Positions 1-11,102 of a stretch of 64,000 nt of DNA are shown here, piece after piece. The notes below the pieces were generated by a model that saw only the letters and a list, made by a program, of their open reading frames with translations, searched no databases and was not told the DNA's origin. Each line of letters opens with the position of its first letter. Position 1 is the stretch's first letter. The stretch is from Eudorina sp. 2006-703-Eu-15 (lineage: Eukaryota; Chlorophyta; Chlorophyceae; Chlamydomonadales; Volvocaceae), in NCBI GenBank assembly GCA_003117195.1, contig BDSI01000135.1:164816-228815 (forward strand), given 5' to 3'. Made by a program: the position numbers and the translations under genes.

Positions 1-50
1 TAAATGGCTAATTACACAGGCTGCACTGCATTTGGAATGGTTTGGGTATA

Positions 51-451
51 AGAAAGCTTTACTTCTGGACCTCTAAGCCCAAGCGTGTGTTAAGGGGACC
101 GCCGATTGAAGGGTTGGGAGTTGACATTCGTTGGTCACCAGTATTTTGTTCACGCAGGTATCCGCCTGCGGCCCCTATCCGTGTTACCAGGCCCCCGAAA
201 CCGTCTCCTGGTCCGTCTCCTGGTGTGTGGCCGGACCCATTGGCCCGACCCGCTTGACGCGCACATCTCGGGCTATCCTTTAACCGTGGCTCAAGGCCAT
301 TTACACCGGGGGCGGACTCGGACCCGACTGAAGAGCCGGGCTGTCCAAACGGGACTCCCCATTTCTCAACCATTTTGTCCCGACCCGGATCGAACCGGTG
401 ACCTCATGGTCACAGACTCGATGCCTTAGGGAATGGCCAAGTTCGGTGGAT
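51..451 (-). mobile_element. tRNA-headed SINE with 14-bp target-site duplications
   Basis: On the minus strand a tRNA-like head carries an A-box-like stretch (TGGCCATTCCCTAAGG) and a pol III B box (GGTTCGATCC) near 390-435, followed by about 310 bp of body. The tail has CCCCTTAACACACGC near 85-100, a motif found in three other places in this window. The insert is bounded by ATGGTTTGGGTATA at 37-50 and ATGGATTGGGTATA at 452-465, a 14-bp direct repeat with one mismatch, as expected of LINE-mediated retrotransposition. It lies 3' of the last visible exon of the kinase-fusion gene, probably in an intron. The tRNA fold is degenerate (one T-stem mismatch, no good anticodon stem), so it is a SINE head and not a working tRNA. 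Confidence 0.72.
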
Positions 452-676
452 ATGGATTGGGTATACTCTCTACCCAAAAACGGCGGCTTCGGTGAAAACC
501 GAAATCAATGCGAGCGTGGCTGCAGCCTAGATAGCTAGTTCGTTGGGTCCTGCCTGCAGGGGTCGCTCTAGTTGCTCAGGGGTTGCTTGATAAATAAATG
601 TGTGATACTCTGCATGCTGCGTCGAGGGCCTGCACGTCAATGGGTCATTCGTTAGTGTGTGTAACAATCCACTCAC

Positions 677-3600
677 ATGCAATTGAAACCTGCTGGGATC
701 GCCGCTTGTGATGTTGCGGGCCAGGTATACGTAGCGTTCGGCGCCCCGGTCAAAGGGATCCGGCAAGATCTTGTACGTGCGTATCGGATACACCGGTGTT
801 CGGGTATCAAGCGTCACAATTCCGCCGTCCACTTGCTGGCACAGGTCGTCAATGTCTTCCGGAGGCTCCAGCATACTGCACATACGAATACATACATACA
901 TACATACATACAGGCGATCACACAGGGTCTTACTCTGTGTGGCGGCCTTTGATTCGGGCATGTATGTATATATGTATGTATGTTTGTATCCTGCATGCGC
1001 CTGCGCTCGTGCAGCATATATACATTTTTGCGCGTTTATCTTGCTAGCTGACATGACGGCATGTGTGGAGATCGATGGGGATGGTTCTAAGTATTTTAAG
1101 CTTATGTACATGTACACATGTGTCTCGAACAGCAAAGAGCATATTTCTGTAGCACTAGCGAGCTCAAATAATGAATCTGTCGTTTCTTCGTTGCATCATG
1201 GCACGCACGCCGCACGCTGTGTCGATGGGTAGCCATGGGCGGATACATGGATGAAGGGTCGAATGCGCAACTCAAAAACGATTAGGGAAGTCAACTTACG
1301 GTGGAAGAAGACGCTGGGTCTGTAATTCATGTAAGCCGTGGGCTATGCACCGTCATCCATGCGTAAATTGTTTCAGTAGTTTCAGTCGGTCGTTGTGAGA
1401 TTTCGGAATCGTTTTTTCACCAGACAGCTCTGATTGATAGTCCAAAGTTTTATTTCACACTCGTTGGTTTGCAGCGAGACACATATGCCTCCGTCACTCG
1501 CTCTATATATACATGCACGTTATTACGTACCTGACTTCGCAAACCGTGGTATTTGTGATGGCGTCAAAGCGAGCGCGGACCTCTTGCATGAAACGTTGAC
1601 CGTCGTCACTCTGCGCCCATTCCTGGAATGCGGTGCGAGGAGCGGGGATCATCGTGGTGCGTCTGGCAGCAGCCGCCACGGGAGCGGCGTCCTCTGCATT
1701 TGCGGAAGGTTCTGCTGCCGCCATGGCAGCAGCCGGATGCGACTGCTGCTGGTGGTCGCTGGCAGCCCTGGTCAGCGTAACCGTAGCTCCGGACACCGAG
1801 TCCATGCGCAGCTGGTCCATGCCCTCGATGATGGGGACCAGCGCCGTTTCCCGTTGGAACGTCCCGCCCGTATTCAGGGTGCCCAGTGTTCTTGACGCCG
1901 ATGCTGCTACACCAAGCGTCCGCGATGCCGCCCTACAAGTAAACAACAATGCAAGAAAATTCGATCTGGACGAACGAAGTTGGCATCACTGACTAAGGCT
2001 TTTCGTTGGATGGAACGCCCCATCCATGACTAGCAGCACGCACACATCATGTCTGTTGTGCACATGCACGCGACATTCCGTATATTCCGTATGTGCAGGT
2101 GGCGTCCTTACGTACCCGACCATGTCATTGACCAAACGGGCTACGTTGGCTCCGATGTCCACTTCCTCGACCCAGTTGTCCGTGTTGGCGTGGCTGAGGA
2201 TTTCATGCTGAATAACTCTGCGAAGCGGGATCTGCTTGGCAATGTCTTTCAGGGCCTTGACGGTCTTCGCTGTGATCGACACTGGTATGCCTTCATAATT
2301 GCTGTTTCGCACAGTGACTGCGTAGTACCTGCACGTCACAAATGACGTACCAAGGCAACGTGAAAGGGCACATCAACGAAGAATGTCATTTAGAGTCGTC
2401 TGGACTTCTTCACAGTGGACGGGCTGCTTTCCTTTCACATCACTGCGCATGGTCGCAGCAGGCGTCTGTAGGTCGAGGTACGTACTTGCGGGTCAAAATA
2501 TATAATAATAATTAGTACGCCGGCCGTAGCCTGGCGTGTATTAAAAGGGTGGGGAACTCAGCAGGGGTGGCGTATTTAGCGTATTCACCCCCGTATGCAT
2601 GCCCACACAACCGGGGGAGCCACGCACTTGCGGGTCATGCATTTGTTTATTTAATTCCCATGTCGGGCCGGTGGTGGTGCCGCACCGACCCTTAATTGCT
2701 ACGCATTCCTTAATTCGTTTATCAAAACTGTATTTATCTGTTTATTAACGTTTCTTCTAATATTATTTTTTGGGGTGTGGGCAAGAGTATATTGCTTCAC
2801 ACATATAACGGGGCGGAATAGGCGGAAGGTAGGTGGTTGGGCATGCCCACCCCAGCGCTGCTGCTCCTACAGCCACCGAGGGCTAACTACTATCGTGATA
2901 TCGGCCTTCAGTTTGCACCTGTCCGTCTGGGCGATCTTTATTTCTCGCTACTGTAGACCTACCGTCGTGCTCTTAGCTTCTATCTATCTGTGCACGATGT
3001 ACGAAGTGAATTAAAGAAGTATGGCAGTTTTTTTATGCTGATGACCAGGTTTGTGTCGGTTGCAGTGTCTTACTTGACGACGTTGAGGTGATTCTTGAGT
3101 TTGTCCAGCGCCTCGGCGATCTCCTCGGCGGGGTCCCTGCGGCCCTCTGGCGGACTCTCCCAGAAGTTGTCACCACCATATTTGGCAAAATACGGCGACC
3201 CCTCATAGAAAACGTCATTGAAATCCTTGCCGTGGCCAGGGGCGTCAAAGATGTGGAAGAGGATATTGGATGAGGTCTTGTTCCATCCGTCCAGCGTGCA
3301 CACCTGCACGCAGTTGCCCGTACATACAGCCAGTGACATGCTTGTCCAAAAATTACAACAAACACTATAGTTATAGCTATCGTTACAGCATCACCCACCG
3401 TGCACACGCACCTGCAATTGCACATGCAGCAATTTGCACGCATACATGTCCGTTTGCCTCTATTAGGGATGGTAAACACTGGCTGGGATTACACTGAAGC
3501 TAGCCGCGTGATAACAATAACTATAATTACGTATTAGGTATACTTGCTTGTGTGTAGATAGAGAGAGATAGATATATAGCAATTGCGCGGAGCCTACCCC

Positions 3601-6600
3601 AAGCAAGAGCTCCATGCATACCTTCAGCAATGCACCAGCTATGTCCTCGGGGTGATCATCCCCGCTGTTCGCCCGGAAAAAATCCTCGCTCATAAATGCC
3701 GCCACCTCAGCGGCATCCATGTCAAAGTCCTTCACCACGAACTGCCTCCTCGAGTTAGCATCACGGTAACCGACCACCGCGAAATGGAACTTCTCCTTCA
3801 TGGACGGATACCTTCAAAAACATGATTCACGATCAGCATTTAGCAGGGTGGTAACAGGCAGTTTTTTGGCTGAATCATGCATGCAAATAGGACTTTCGGG
3901 TTTGGAGTGAAGAAATCGACCCTGGACTTTGTACAGTTTCCGTCCCTCAATAATCCTGGCGTGCCTTGAGCAAGTATTTTTTGTTAGTGGGGATTTTTGA
4001 GTGGGATTTTTCGTTACAAGTTATGAATTTTCAGGGATTATTTTCGCGAACTATTACGTTGCTGCTACCCCCCCTATACGCGATAGCATCCCCGTCAAGC
4101 TAGTGCCACAATTGATGCAATGTTGGGTTCAATCTGCAATGATAGCCATGCCGCTGCTATCGGGATCCTCGTCCTCGTAGTCCTCGGCCTCACCCCCGCT
4201 GCTGTCTTCGTCCTCTATTACGTTACTGAGCTTACGACGCTTCCGTGCACCAAATTCTACCGGTATGTATTGAATCGACCAATACGTACGTCGGGAAACA
4301 TTCCTGACATATGTACAGCAGGGCCACTGTTAGCACAGCCGCTACAGTGCGGCTGTACAGGGATTCACGAGCATCACCGGTGCCAAGTGTGCAATTATAG
4401 CAGCTCAATCTTATAAGGAAGGAAGCACGTAATGAAGTTATGAATGTGTTGCGTACGCACGCACCTTTTTTGCAGCTCGACCAGCAGCTGCATTTTCAGC
4501 TTGGTCTTTATTTCGTCAATCACAGGCTGCATGCTCTGCGTAATATCCAGCAGCATCACAATGCCAATCTTGCCAAGGCTCTCCTCGAACTCAATGCTCT
4601 GCCGCACGGTATTGATGGTGTGCTGGACCTGCTCGAGGGGTGAGGCACGCATGTTGTAGGCGTTCGCCTTGTGCTTCGCCAAAAATGTCGGCCATGATTC
4701 CGCCCAGCTGACCAAGTCGTGTCCATCGCCCTGGAGCCATGCCGGATGTGTAGTTCCCGTGCCCTCAATGTACATTTGGCAGACCTGCAGGCCGTACTGC
4801 TGAACCGCCGTGCGAACAGTCTCCAGATGGTCCGAATCACCTGAACGTACACAGGGTTTAAAGGCTCAACTATTTTATGAATGTGATGAATGTTCACGGT
4901 TGTCATATATTGGCTTGGGAGCTAACCCTTGTACATAGATAGTTCGCTAACAATACGTCGTAGTGGATGGGTGCTACTGCATGCGTGAGTGCTGGTGTAG
5001 CTGATGGTGAGCGTGCGTGGAACTCTCGCATTGGAGGATTACGTACGCGGTACACTCCTCCTCAATAGTAGAGGAGTGCTTCAGTCCTGAATGGGCAGGG
5101 TCACTGGCCCGGTCATCAGCGCAATCAGCGCTCAACCCAGAGCGACCGGGAGAGGGATATAACGGCACATGTATATAGCCGCACATATATATACGCACGT
5201 GAGGTCGCTCGTGACCAGACACTTGAATGATACTCAATATGCAATTGTTATATCATTACATCAACCACTATATCATTACATCATTACGGTATATCAGTAG
5301 AAATCATTATGTCGTTATGAATGAGTGAACGTGACAGCGGACGTCCCTGAACCTGAACCCCATGAGGATCAACGGTGTAACCAGGGCAAGTAAGCCCCAG
5401 CAGGCCCCACCGTCAAGGCGGCAAGACACCTCCACACCTCAACGCCGCAAATGAAGAACACGTCGCGCCATGACCCCAGCCAGACAGACACGGAAGCAAG
5501 CAGAGGCGCACAGCGGGGCAACACTCGCTACCAAGGGACAGGCACAGCAAAGGGCGGGATCCCCAGAAGTGATTAGAGCCACGCACGGGAAGCCCCACGC
5601 CGATTACGCCGACAATATCCAGCGCGCGACCGCTAGTGGAGCAACCTACCCGCATCCAAACGAAACACCGTGACCAATCAACAAAATACTAACGGAAGTC
5701 CGGCCCCTTACAGCGCAGCAGCTGAGGGCAGGCCAGGTCCCCGACGAGGGCCGCCACGGGCAAGTGAACCCGTAGCAAAGACAGAGGACGGGACCCTCGC
5801 TTGTGCCTCATCAGCCCTCAGGAGCGGGCCCTGCACATCGCAAGACTTCCCCCGACATTCTCGGTGGGAAAATGAGCATAAGGAGGCCTTTTGGCGCCTT
5901 ACAGTCGATGGCGTCCCGTTGTTGGGCAATTCCCATATGCGACACGCGAGGGTGACGCGGTGTGGATGCGGGGGATACCCAGCGGAAGGCGGGGGGTCAG
6001 AGACACCCCGACAGCACCATTTCTGGTCATGCCGAGTGGCCCAGGCGGTGGTGGGTCAGTTGGAAGCGCGCCTAGGGGCACGGATACGGAGGCCGCAGGT
6101 CTGGCTGGCGGAACCCCCGCCACCCGTGGAGCAAGTTGTTTGGGATGTGGTGGTGTTGGCCGCGATTGCGGCCATGGAGACTGGTCGCCGATTCATGGCA
6201 GCCACCCTGCGGCGGTCAGCACCTGGTCAGGGTCAGACGATCCGGCCGGGACCGATATTGGCAGAACAAGGGGAGCGGCGCGCAATCGCTGACTTTTGGG
6301 GGCGCCTTCACGGGTTCGCCCAGTTGGGGCTCCCGAGACGGGGTTGGAGCTCAGTGGGCCCCTTCCACCCTTTCTTGAAAGTGGCGGGGGAGTCCTGCGA
6401 TGTGCGGGACCTGCTCCTGAAGAAGGATGAGGCGCGGGTTCCCCGCCCGCTGTCTGTTTTTCGTCGGGCTCTCCGAACCGGGGTTCAAGTTGGGGACCGG
6501 GCCTACCCTCAGTTTGGGGTGGAGGTTGGGCTCCCGTTGGCATTTTGGTGTTTTGGCCAAGTTATTTCTTATGATGCGGGTTACCCCACTAGCGGTCGCT

Positions 6601-7818
6601 GGGCAGTGTCACGAGCCAGGCGTGGGCCTTCCAAGACCTCGAGAGGGTGCTGCGTTGGGTGCCTCAGAGGTGGTGGTAGCTGGGTAATGGGGTGCCTGTG
6701 TGGGCGACCTCCCCTGTGCTTGGCTTTATCCACTTCTGGGGATTATGCCCGCTGCTGTGCCTATCCCTTTGGTAGTGTTGCCCCGCTGCGCGCCTCTGCT
6801 TGCTTCGGTGTCTGACTGGTTGGGGTTATGGCCCGGTGTGTTTTCTTTGGGTGCGGCGTTGTGGTGTGGAGGTGACCTGCCGCCTTGGCGGTGGGGCCTA
6901 CTGGGGCTTGCTCTGGTATACACCGATGATCCCGTTGGGGTCCGCTGTAACATTCATTCATTCATTCTCGAAAAAAGGTGGAATAATGGCCCCACCGAGG
7001 TCCACCCACGTTCTATCATTATATCATTGTATCGGTCGCCCGGGACACGGGCCCACCTTGTAACGGTTACCTTATATTACATATATAATTAATATATCAT
7101 TACAGTGATATAATGATTTAGACCATTATTATATCATACATTATTATACAATGATTAATACCATTATCATATCATTCCATGCATATCATCATTTTACCAG
7201 TATATAATTCATGCATTACCATTATGCCATCATCATGACCTTTGTAATATCATTTGTAATATGATTGTCATTTGCATTATTATATTATCGTTATTATATT
7301 CTTTTTATATTTTCAAATTTCTTTCATTTTTCGTTAATTTTAGTTTTAGTGTCGTTAGTAGTACTTTGATCGTTGGTATGGTAGGCGGGCCTGCCGGGCT
7401 TACGACTAACAACAGCACTTGCCTGCTTACCTGAGATCAGCACAACTACGTCTCCTCTCCTCGCACTGCTTTCACAGAAGCGAAGGATCTGGGCATTGAT
7501 GTGATTGTCGGCCTCATGCTGGCTAGGCTTGCCCCCGCTCTTGCCACAGCACCTGTGATTGATAGTGTACTTGCTATGGAGCTGGCATATGTCCGATTTG
7601 CGCGCCTTGCTGTAGTGGGCATTGAGTGTGTCGTCTGAGATGAAGAGATGCAGCGCAAAATCTTGTTGCCTCACACCGGCGTCCCGCATGAAGATGTTGG
7701 ACAGCAAGTCGTAATGCTGCTGCGCAGTGAGCTTGTCGGGAACGTTAATGTTCGGGCTCCTATTATACTCGGGGCACCACCCACCCGTAAGGGGGCAGTT
7801 CTCCATGTCCCAAAAGAC
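677..7818 (-). CDS. NYN-domain / vWA-domain / alpha-kinase fusion protein, partial at both ends
   Basis: Seven exons join with consistent phase: 7818-7431, 4840-4465, 3811-3622, 3303-3074, 2328-2116, 1932-1531 and 875-677, giving 666 codons. Exon 1 opens a NYN (PIN-like) domain with FWDMENC and EADNHINAQILRF. The third acidic motif VVLISGDSDH is created exactly by the 7431/4840 splice. Next comes a vWA domain of the type found in vWA alpha-kinases: LLDITQSM (MIDAS-like DxTxS), VVGYRD, SGDDHPEDIAGALLK and ILFHIFDAPGHG. About 130 low-complexity residues follow. The last exon has ILPDPFDRGAERYVYLARN, like the start of an alpha-kinase domain, and ends at a GTGAGT donor before the expected nucleotide-binding lysine. 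The kinase core would lie left of the window. NYN domains are usually RNases, and alpha-kinases phosphorylate Ser/Thr. The 2116 donor was preferred to 2112 because it keeps frame. Exons 5' of 7818 were not found. The NYN and vWA calls are firm; the kinase call is weaker. Confidence 0.78.
888..912. repeat. (TACA)n microsatellite
   Basis: Six TACA units sit just upstream (on the minus strand) of the acceptor of the kinase-domain exon. A related TGTA-rich run lies at 960-990. Confidence 0.9.
5245..5320. repeat. AT-rich ATCATTAY simple repeats
   Basis: Degenerate tandem copies of ATATCATTAC-like words lie next to the LINE fragments inside the large NYN-vWA intron. The same word type returns at 7078-7330. 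Confidence 0.6.
5325..5690 (-). mobile_element. LINE 3'-end fragment, inverted copy
   Basis: The reverse complement matches the 3' untranslated part of the LINE at 6590-6975 along its length, including the CCACTAGCGGTCGC block and the terminal (CATT)n-like tail (here read as AATGAGTGAACG on the plus strand). It is head-to-head with the plus-strand copy that follows. Both lie in the 2.6-kb intron 4841-7430 of the NYN-vWA gene. Confidence 0.7.
5690..6975 (+). mobile_element. 5'-truncated LINE (non-LTR retrotransposon)
   Basis: The coding remnant at 5820-6480 is followed by about 500 bp of 3' untranslated sequence ending in (CATT)n at 6952-6967, a short tandem tail as in many LINEs. A further copy of the same 3' end lies at 12075-12390 and an inverted one at 5325-5690. 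Only the last part of ORF2 is present, as expected of incomplete reverse transcription. Confidence 0.75.
5826..6480 (+). pseudogene. LINE ORF2 C-terminal remnant (zinc-knuckle region)
   Basis: The open frame encodes WENEHKEAFWRLTVDGVPL, then a Cys/His cluster CGCGGYP...HHFWSCRVAQAVV. This resembles the C-terminal CCHC-like segment found after the reverse transcriptase of algal LINEs. No reverse transcriptase motif remains. The frame stays open beyond the conserved part to 6815, but that stretch looks like untranslated sequence. Clade assignment (L1-like) is from memory of the family and was not tested. Confidence 0.6.
7029..7075. repeat. Short dispersed segment shared with 63486-63526
   Basis: CGGGACACGGGCCCACCTTG followed by TAACGGTTAC recurs at 63493-63523 with one change in the first block. 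Flanks differ, so this is probably the end of a dispersed element. Family unknown. Confidence 0.6.
7078..7330. repeat. AT-rich intronic ATCATTAT repeats
   Basis: About 250 bp of irregular ATCATTAT, TTATATCATT and similar words next to exon 1 of the NYN-vWA gene. No coding signal is seen. Confidence 0.6.
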
Positions 7819-9400
7819 CTGCGTTCCATGCGCAGGAACAACGAAATATATATTCGATGCACGCATGCATGAATGCATAGGAATGAGGTCACAGCACAGC
7901 AGGCACACACGCAAGTATTGATGTAACAGGTTCATTCGGCTGCTGGTGGTAGGTATGCAACATGGCGTGAAGTGGCTGGGTTCCGGGCCGGTAACCAGCC
8001 TGGTGACCGGCCGGGTTAGCCGGGTACCGGTCGAGTACGTAGCTACGGGTAGGCTATCTACAAATAAACAGTGTATTGCCAGCCATCCGGTTGGTAAATA
8101 ACCTACGTGCATACTGACAATCGATTACCGAGTATACCGAGCCGGTCGCTAGCTGTTCGATATCCCACCCGGTAAGTATTTTCCATATATAAATGAAGGG
8201 ATACTTAAGACAGTCAAGTGACGGAGACTACGTATCTGCTGAAATTTTGTAGATTTGGCACAACCAACGCGACTGTATGTCTGGGTAGGTACGACAGAGC
8301 AGTGACAATAATCAACCAACAGCAACGTAACACCAACACCAATGCCCTGCACAACACCAAGGTCTCGGGTACTTGACACCGCCAGTTGCCCTGATGCATG
8401 TATGTGTATTCATTGTCGGATAGATATGCAAGGCTCCGTACATACGGACTGGATGTACTGGATGGAGCGGAACTAGCAGTAATGTAGGTGACGAGTGTGC
8501 ACACAAAGGTAGCTAGCAAGGATAGTAATAAGTTTGGCTTCGCAAGCCTGGATGCTGTCCTTGAAACATAAGCCCGAGTAAAATCCAGCAGTTGGCGTCT
8601 GAGGGAGCATACATTGGCAGGGTTGACTACGTACATCAGCTAATAATAACTGCTAACTACGCAATCGCAATGAGCCTCATACATCGTCTCTGACCCCCTA
8701 ACACACGCCAGGGTGATGCCCGGCGTAATGTTATTAATATTATTATTACTAACTACGCCATCCATCCCATCCACCCCCTTATCAACAAAACATGTCAGGC
8801 TCCGGCCGCCGGCATGCAATCATTGTCATTATACTATTTATTTAATTCTTTCAGTGGGTATATATATATGTATTATGTAAATGTTTATTTGCAGTGATCC
8901 CATCAGCTTACCGCCAGTTTCTTGTTCTTGAACCCGTTTGTTGGACACGGCCAGTGCGCGCGGTTGCTGTCTGTCCATGCCTTTAAATCTGCTTCAGAAA
9001 CCGCCTCGCTGATATTTATGAGTGGCCTTTGCCGGGTTGGAGTTCCGTCGACGTTGCATTGGCCATTGGCTTGACTGGCTGGTTAAGGCGCTCTCGCCGT
9101 GTCGGGCCGCCGCTGGGCGCCTATTATTAATTGCTGTATGCAAGCATGGCATCAACAACACAACATATGCAATAATGCATGGTCGGTGCTTAGTGAGTGT
9201 CGGCATCAACTATTAACTGTTGTCCACGGTGAACTTAACGTCATCATTGGTGCGCGCTCGCGCATGTAACATGCACATCGATGTACGTTGCTTGTAGTTA
9301 TCATCTGCGCTGCGCAGCACGCGTGCTAATGTATGGTTGTATTACTACTTTACCTTGCTTGATTGCGAGAAGCGACAATCGGAGAAGATACGTAGATGTC
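7819..9400. other. Upstream of NYN exon: no firm gene
   Basis: Only weak open frames and one small retro-insert (8667-8748) are visible. The missing 5' exons of the NYN-vWA gene should lie here or further right, but none could be supported. Confidence 0.4.
8667..8748 (+). mobile_element. Truncated retro-insert with CCCCTAACACACGCC tail and ATT-rich end
   Basis: An 82-bp insert contains CCCCCTAACACACGCCAGG and a terminal (TTA/ATT)n run. It is flanked by CTAACTACGCAATC (8653-8666) and CTAACTACGCCATC (8749-8762), a 14-bp direct repeat with one mismatch. The tail motif is shared with the SINE at 51-451 and with 24264 and 50219. Confidence 0.65.
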
Positions 9401-9409
9401 CATGGGATG

Positions 9410-10075
9410 GACAATGTCGCAGCTAAAGGCACAGAGTGTTTTGCCCGAGAGATGATGGAAATGAATAATGAAGCTTCCTCGCATGCACTTTCGAAGGCAG
9501 ACGACGAACTACGTGCGCGCGCTTGGCTCGCAGCAACATGTGCTAGCTGAAACCATTACAAAAAGAAATATATAGGAAACTACTTGCGCCGCATGTTTCT
9601 TATGAAGCGCAACAAAAGCGTATCCAATTTTCCGTACTTCGGAGCAAGTTCGATACGAGTACAGAAGCATCTTCGTTCACCGCCAGGGAGGGTAGGGTCG
9701 AGTGGCCTCATCAGGCCCGCACCTCTGCGTAATATGCGTAACGACCAACCAAACAACCTCACGTAAGCAGCTTTGGTTCAGGTGGCAGCTCGCTTTTGAA
9801 TAATATTTAATGGGGATGTACATATATCCCCATTATATATATACCCATTTTATTGAAATCCGGATTGGTACTATATTATACCTGCGGTCTGCGGACAACT
9901 GTGAAACAATATGGCATTTCTGCACAAATATATATGGCATTTCTGCATGCGTGCATGGCATGTTTTGCATGTAATACCCGCAAACATATTATTAATGCTG
10001 CGTTGTCAGCTGAAGTCATCAGCTGCCAACGAAGCAGCAGCTTCTCTGCACCTGCTTACGGATATATACGAAAAG
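9410..10075 (+). CDS. Possible short exons of an unknown plus-strand gene
   Basis: Two stretches look mildly coding: 9410-9550, which begins with ATG and is rich in Ala, Glu and Met, and 10009-10075, which follows a CAG and encodes LKSSAANEAAASLHLLTDIY before a GTAGGG donor. I could not join them by phase and recognise no family, so this may be chance. Confidence 0.2.
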
Positions 10076-10839
10076 GTAGGGCGTACCTGCCCGATCTGCC
10101 ACCCCCTTGATACATACCCTAGCCATGCTAGGGCGTCCCTATTATCATTATTATTATTACGAAAAGGGCTGATCTAAATCAAATAAAGTGCTGATGATCC
10201 TTATCGCTTTGACTCAAAGCTCCTTCTTTTAAAAATCCCTTGTGCGCAGACCCCAACAGCAGCAGGGCAAGGCAGCAGGGCTCGGATCAATGTTATTAGT
10301 TAAATAAAAAGGCTCTGATGAGATTATGCGTAATCACGTGATCATCACACATGACCGTGCGTCAATTCTATTTAGTAGCAGCAGCGAGCTTAAGGTGCAA
10401 CGGTACCTTGATAAGGATGTATATATGAGCTTCATTTCGTATCTATATATCTGCTTGCGTTCACCGAGGGATGGGTACAATATCGATGCCACTTGAATAG
10501 GCCCGTCGTGTGGGATTTCGTTTCGGACACTTCCGTGGGGACCTACGTGGTAGTAACTTAGAGCAGCTGCAACACCATACACACTGTTTCTATGCTTACT
10601 GGGAAGCCCGAGCGAAACCCATCTGGAAGCAAGTCAAATTAGGAGTCCATGGTTTCGGGCCGTCCTATCTAAGCCCATAGAAACGGACCTACCCGTACTG
10701 ACGCTAATTATTTGCGACGCTAATTATTTGCGAGGCCCGTAATACTTGTTTTTTAAAATGAAATTTTAACTTATTTTGAATTAATTTTAAATTGAATGCG
10801 AGGAGGTCGGAGGTCGGAGTTTTTTCAGAAACGTTCAAA

Positions 10840-11102
10840 GTTTGCGAACTCGTTCGCGTCGTTCAGTCCAGCGTCATCAGCGAGTGAAGTGCGCATCAGC
10901 CTTCCTCGCCCCGTGCAGAGGCCAGTCCTCCCACCCTCTTCCTGTGCCGTCCTGCCCGCCTGCCGCGGCCCCGTGCCGGCTGAGAGGGGCCGTGCGTCAC
11001 CCATCGGCGCACCGCCCGTCGCCGCCTCTCCGCGCCGACTACATACCCCGACCTACCTGTCACATCCTCCACAGCCCCGGTCCCCATTCCGCGGCGACCA
11101 CC
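10840..11102 (+). promoter_or_regulatory. GC-rich 5' flank / probable 5' UTR
   Basis: A sharp GC-rich island inside an AT-richer region ends directly at an ATG with a good context (ACCACCATGC) at 11103. This is typical of promoter and leader in this kind of genome. No TATA box was identified. Confidence 0.4.

Noticed and set aside
5670..6815. 381-codon plus-strand frame as an intact gene
   Set aside because: Only 5826-6480 resembles a LINE ORF2 end; the rest runs into sequence that is 3' untranslated in the other copies.
9580..9762. Minus-strand RYAYYAEVRA-like string as a second kinase exon
   Set aside because: A chance match to a short kinase word; the frame stops at once, there is no splice signal, and it lies on the wrong side of the NYN exon.
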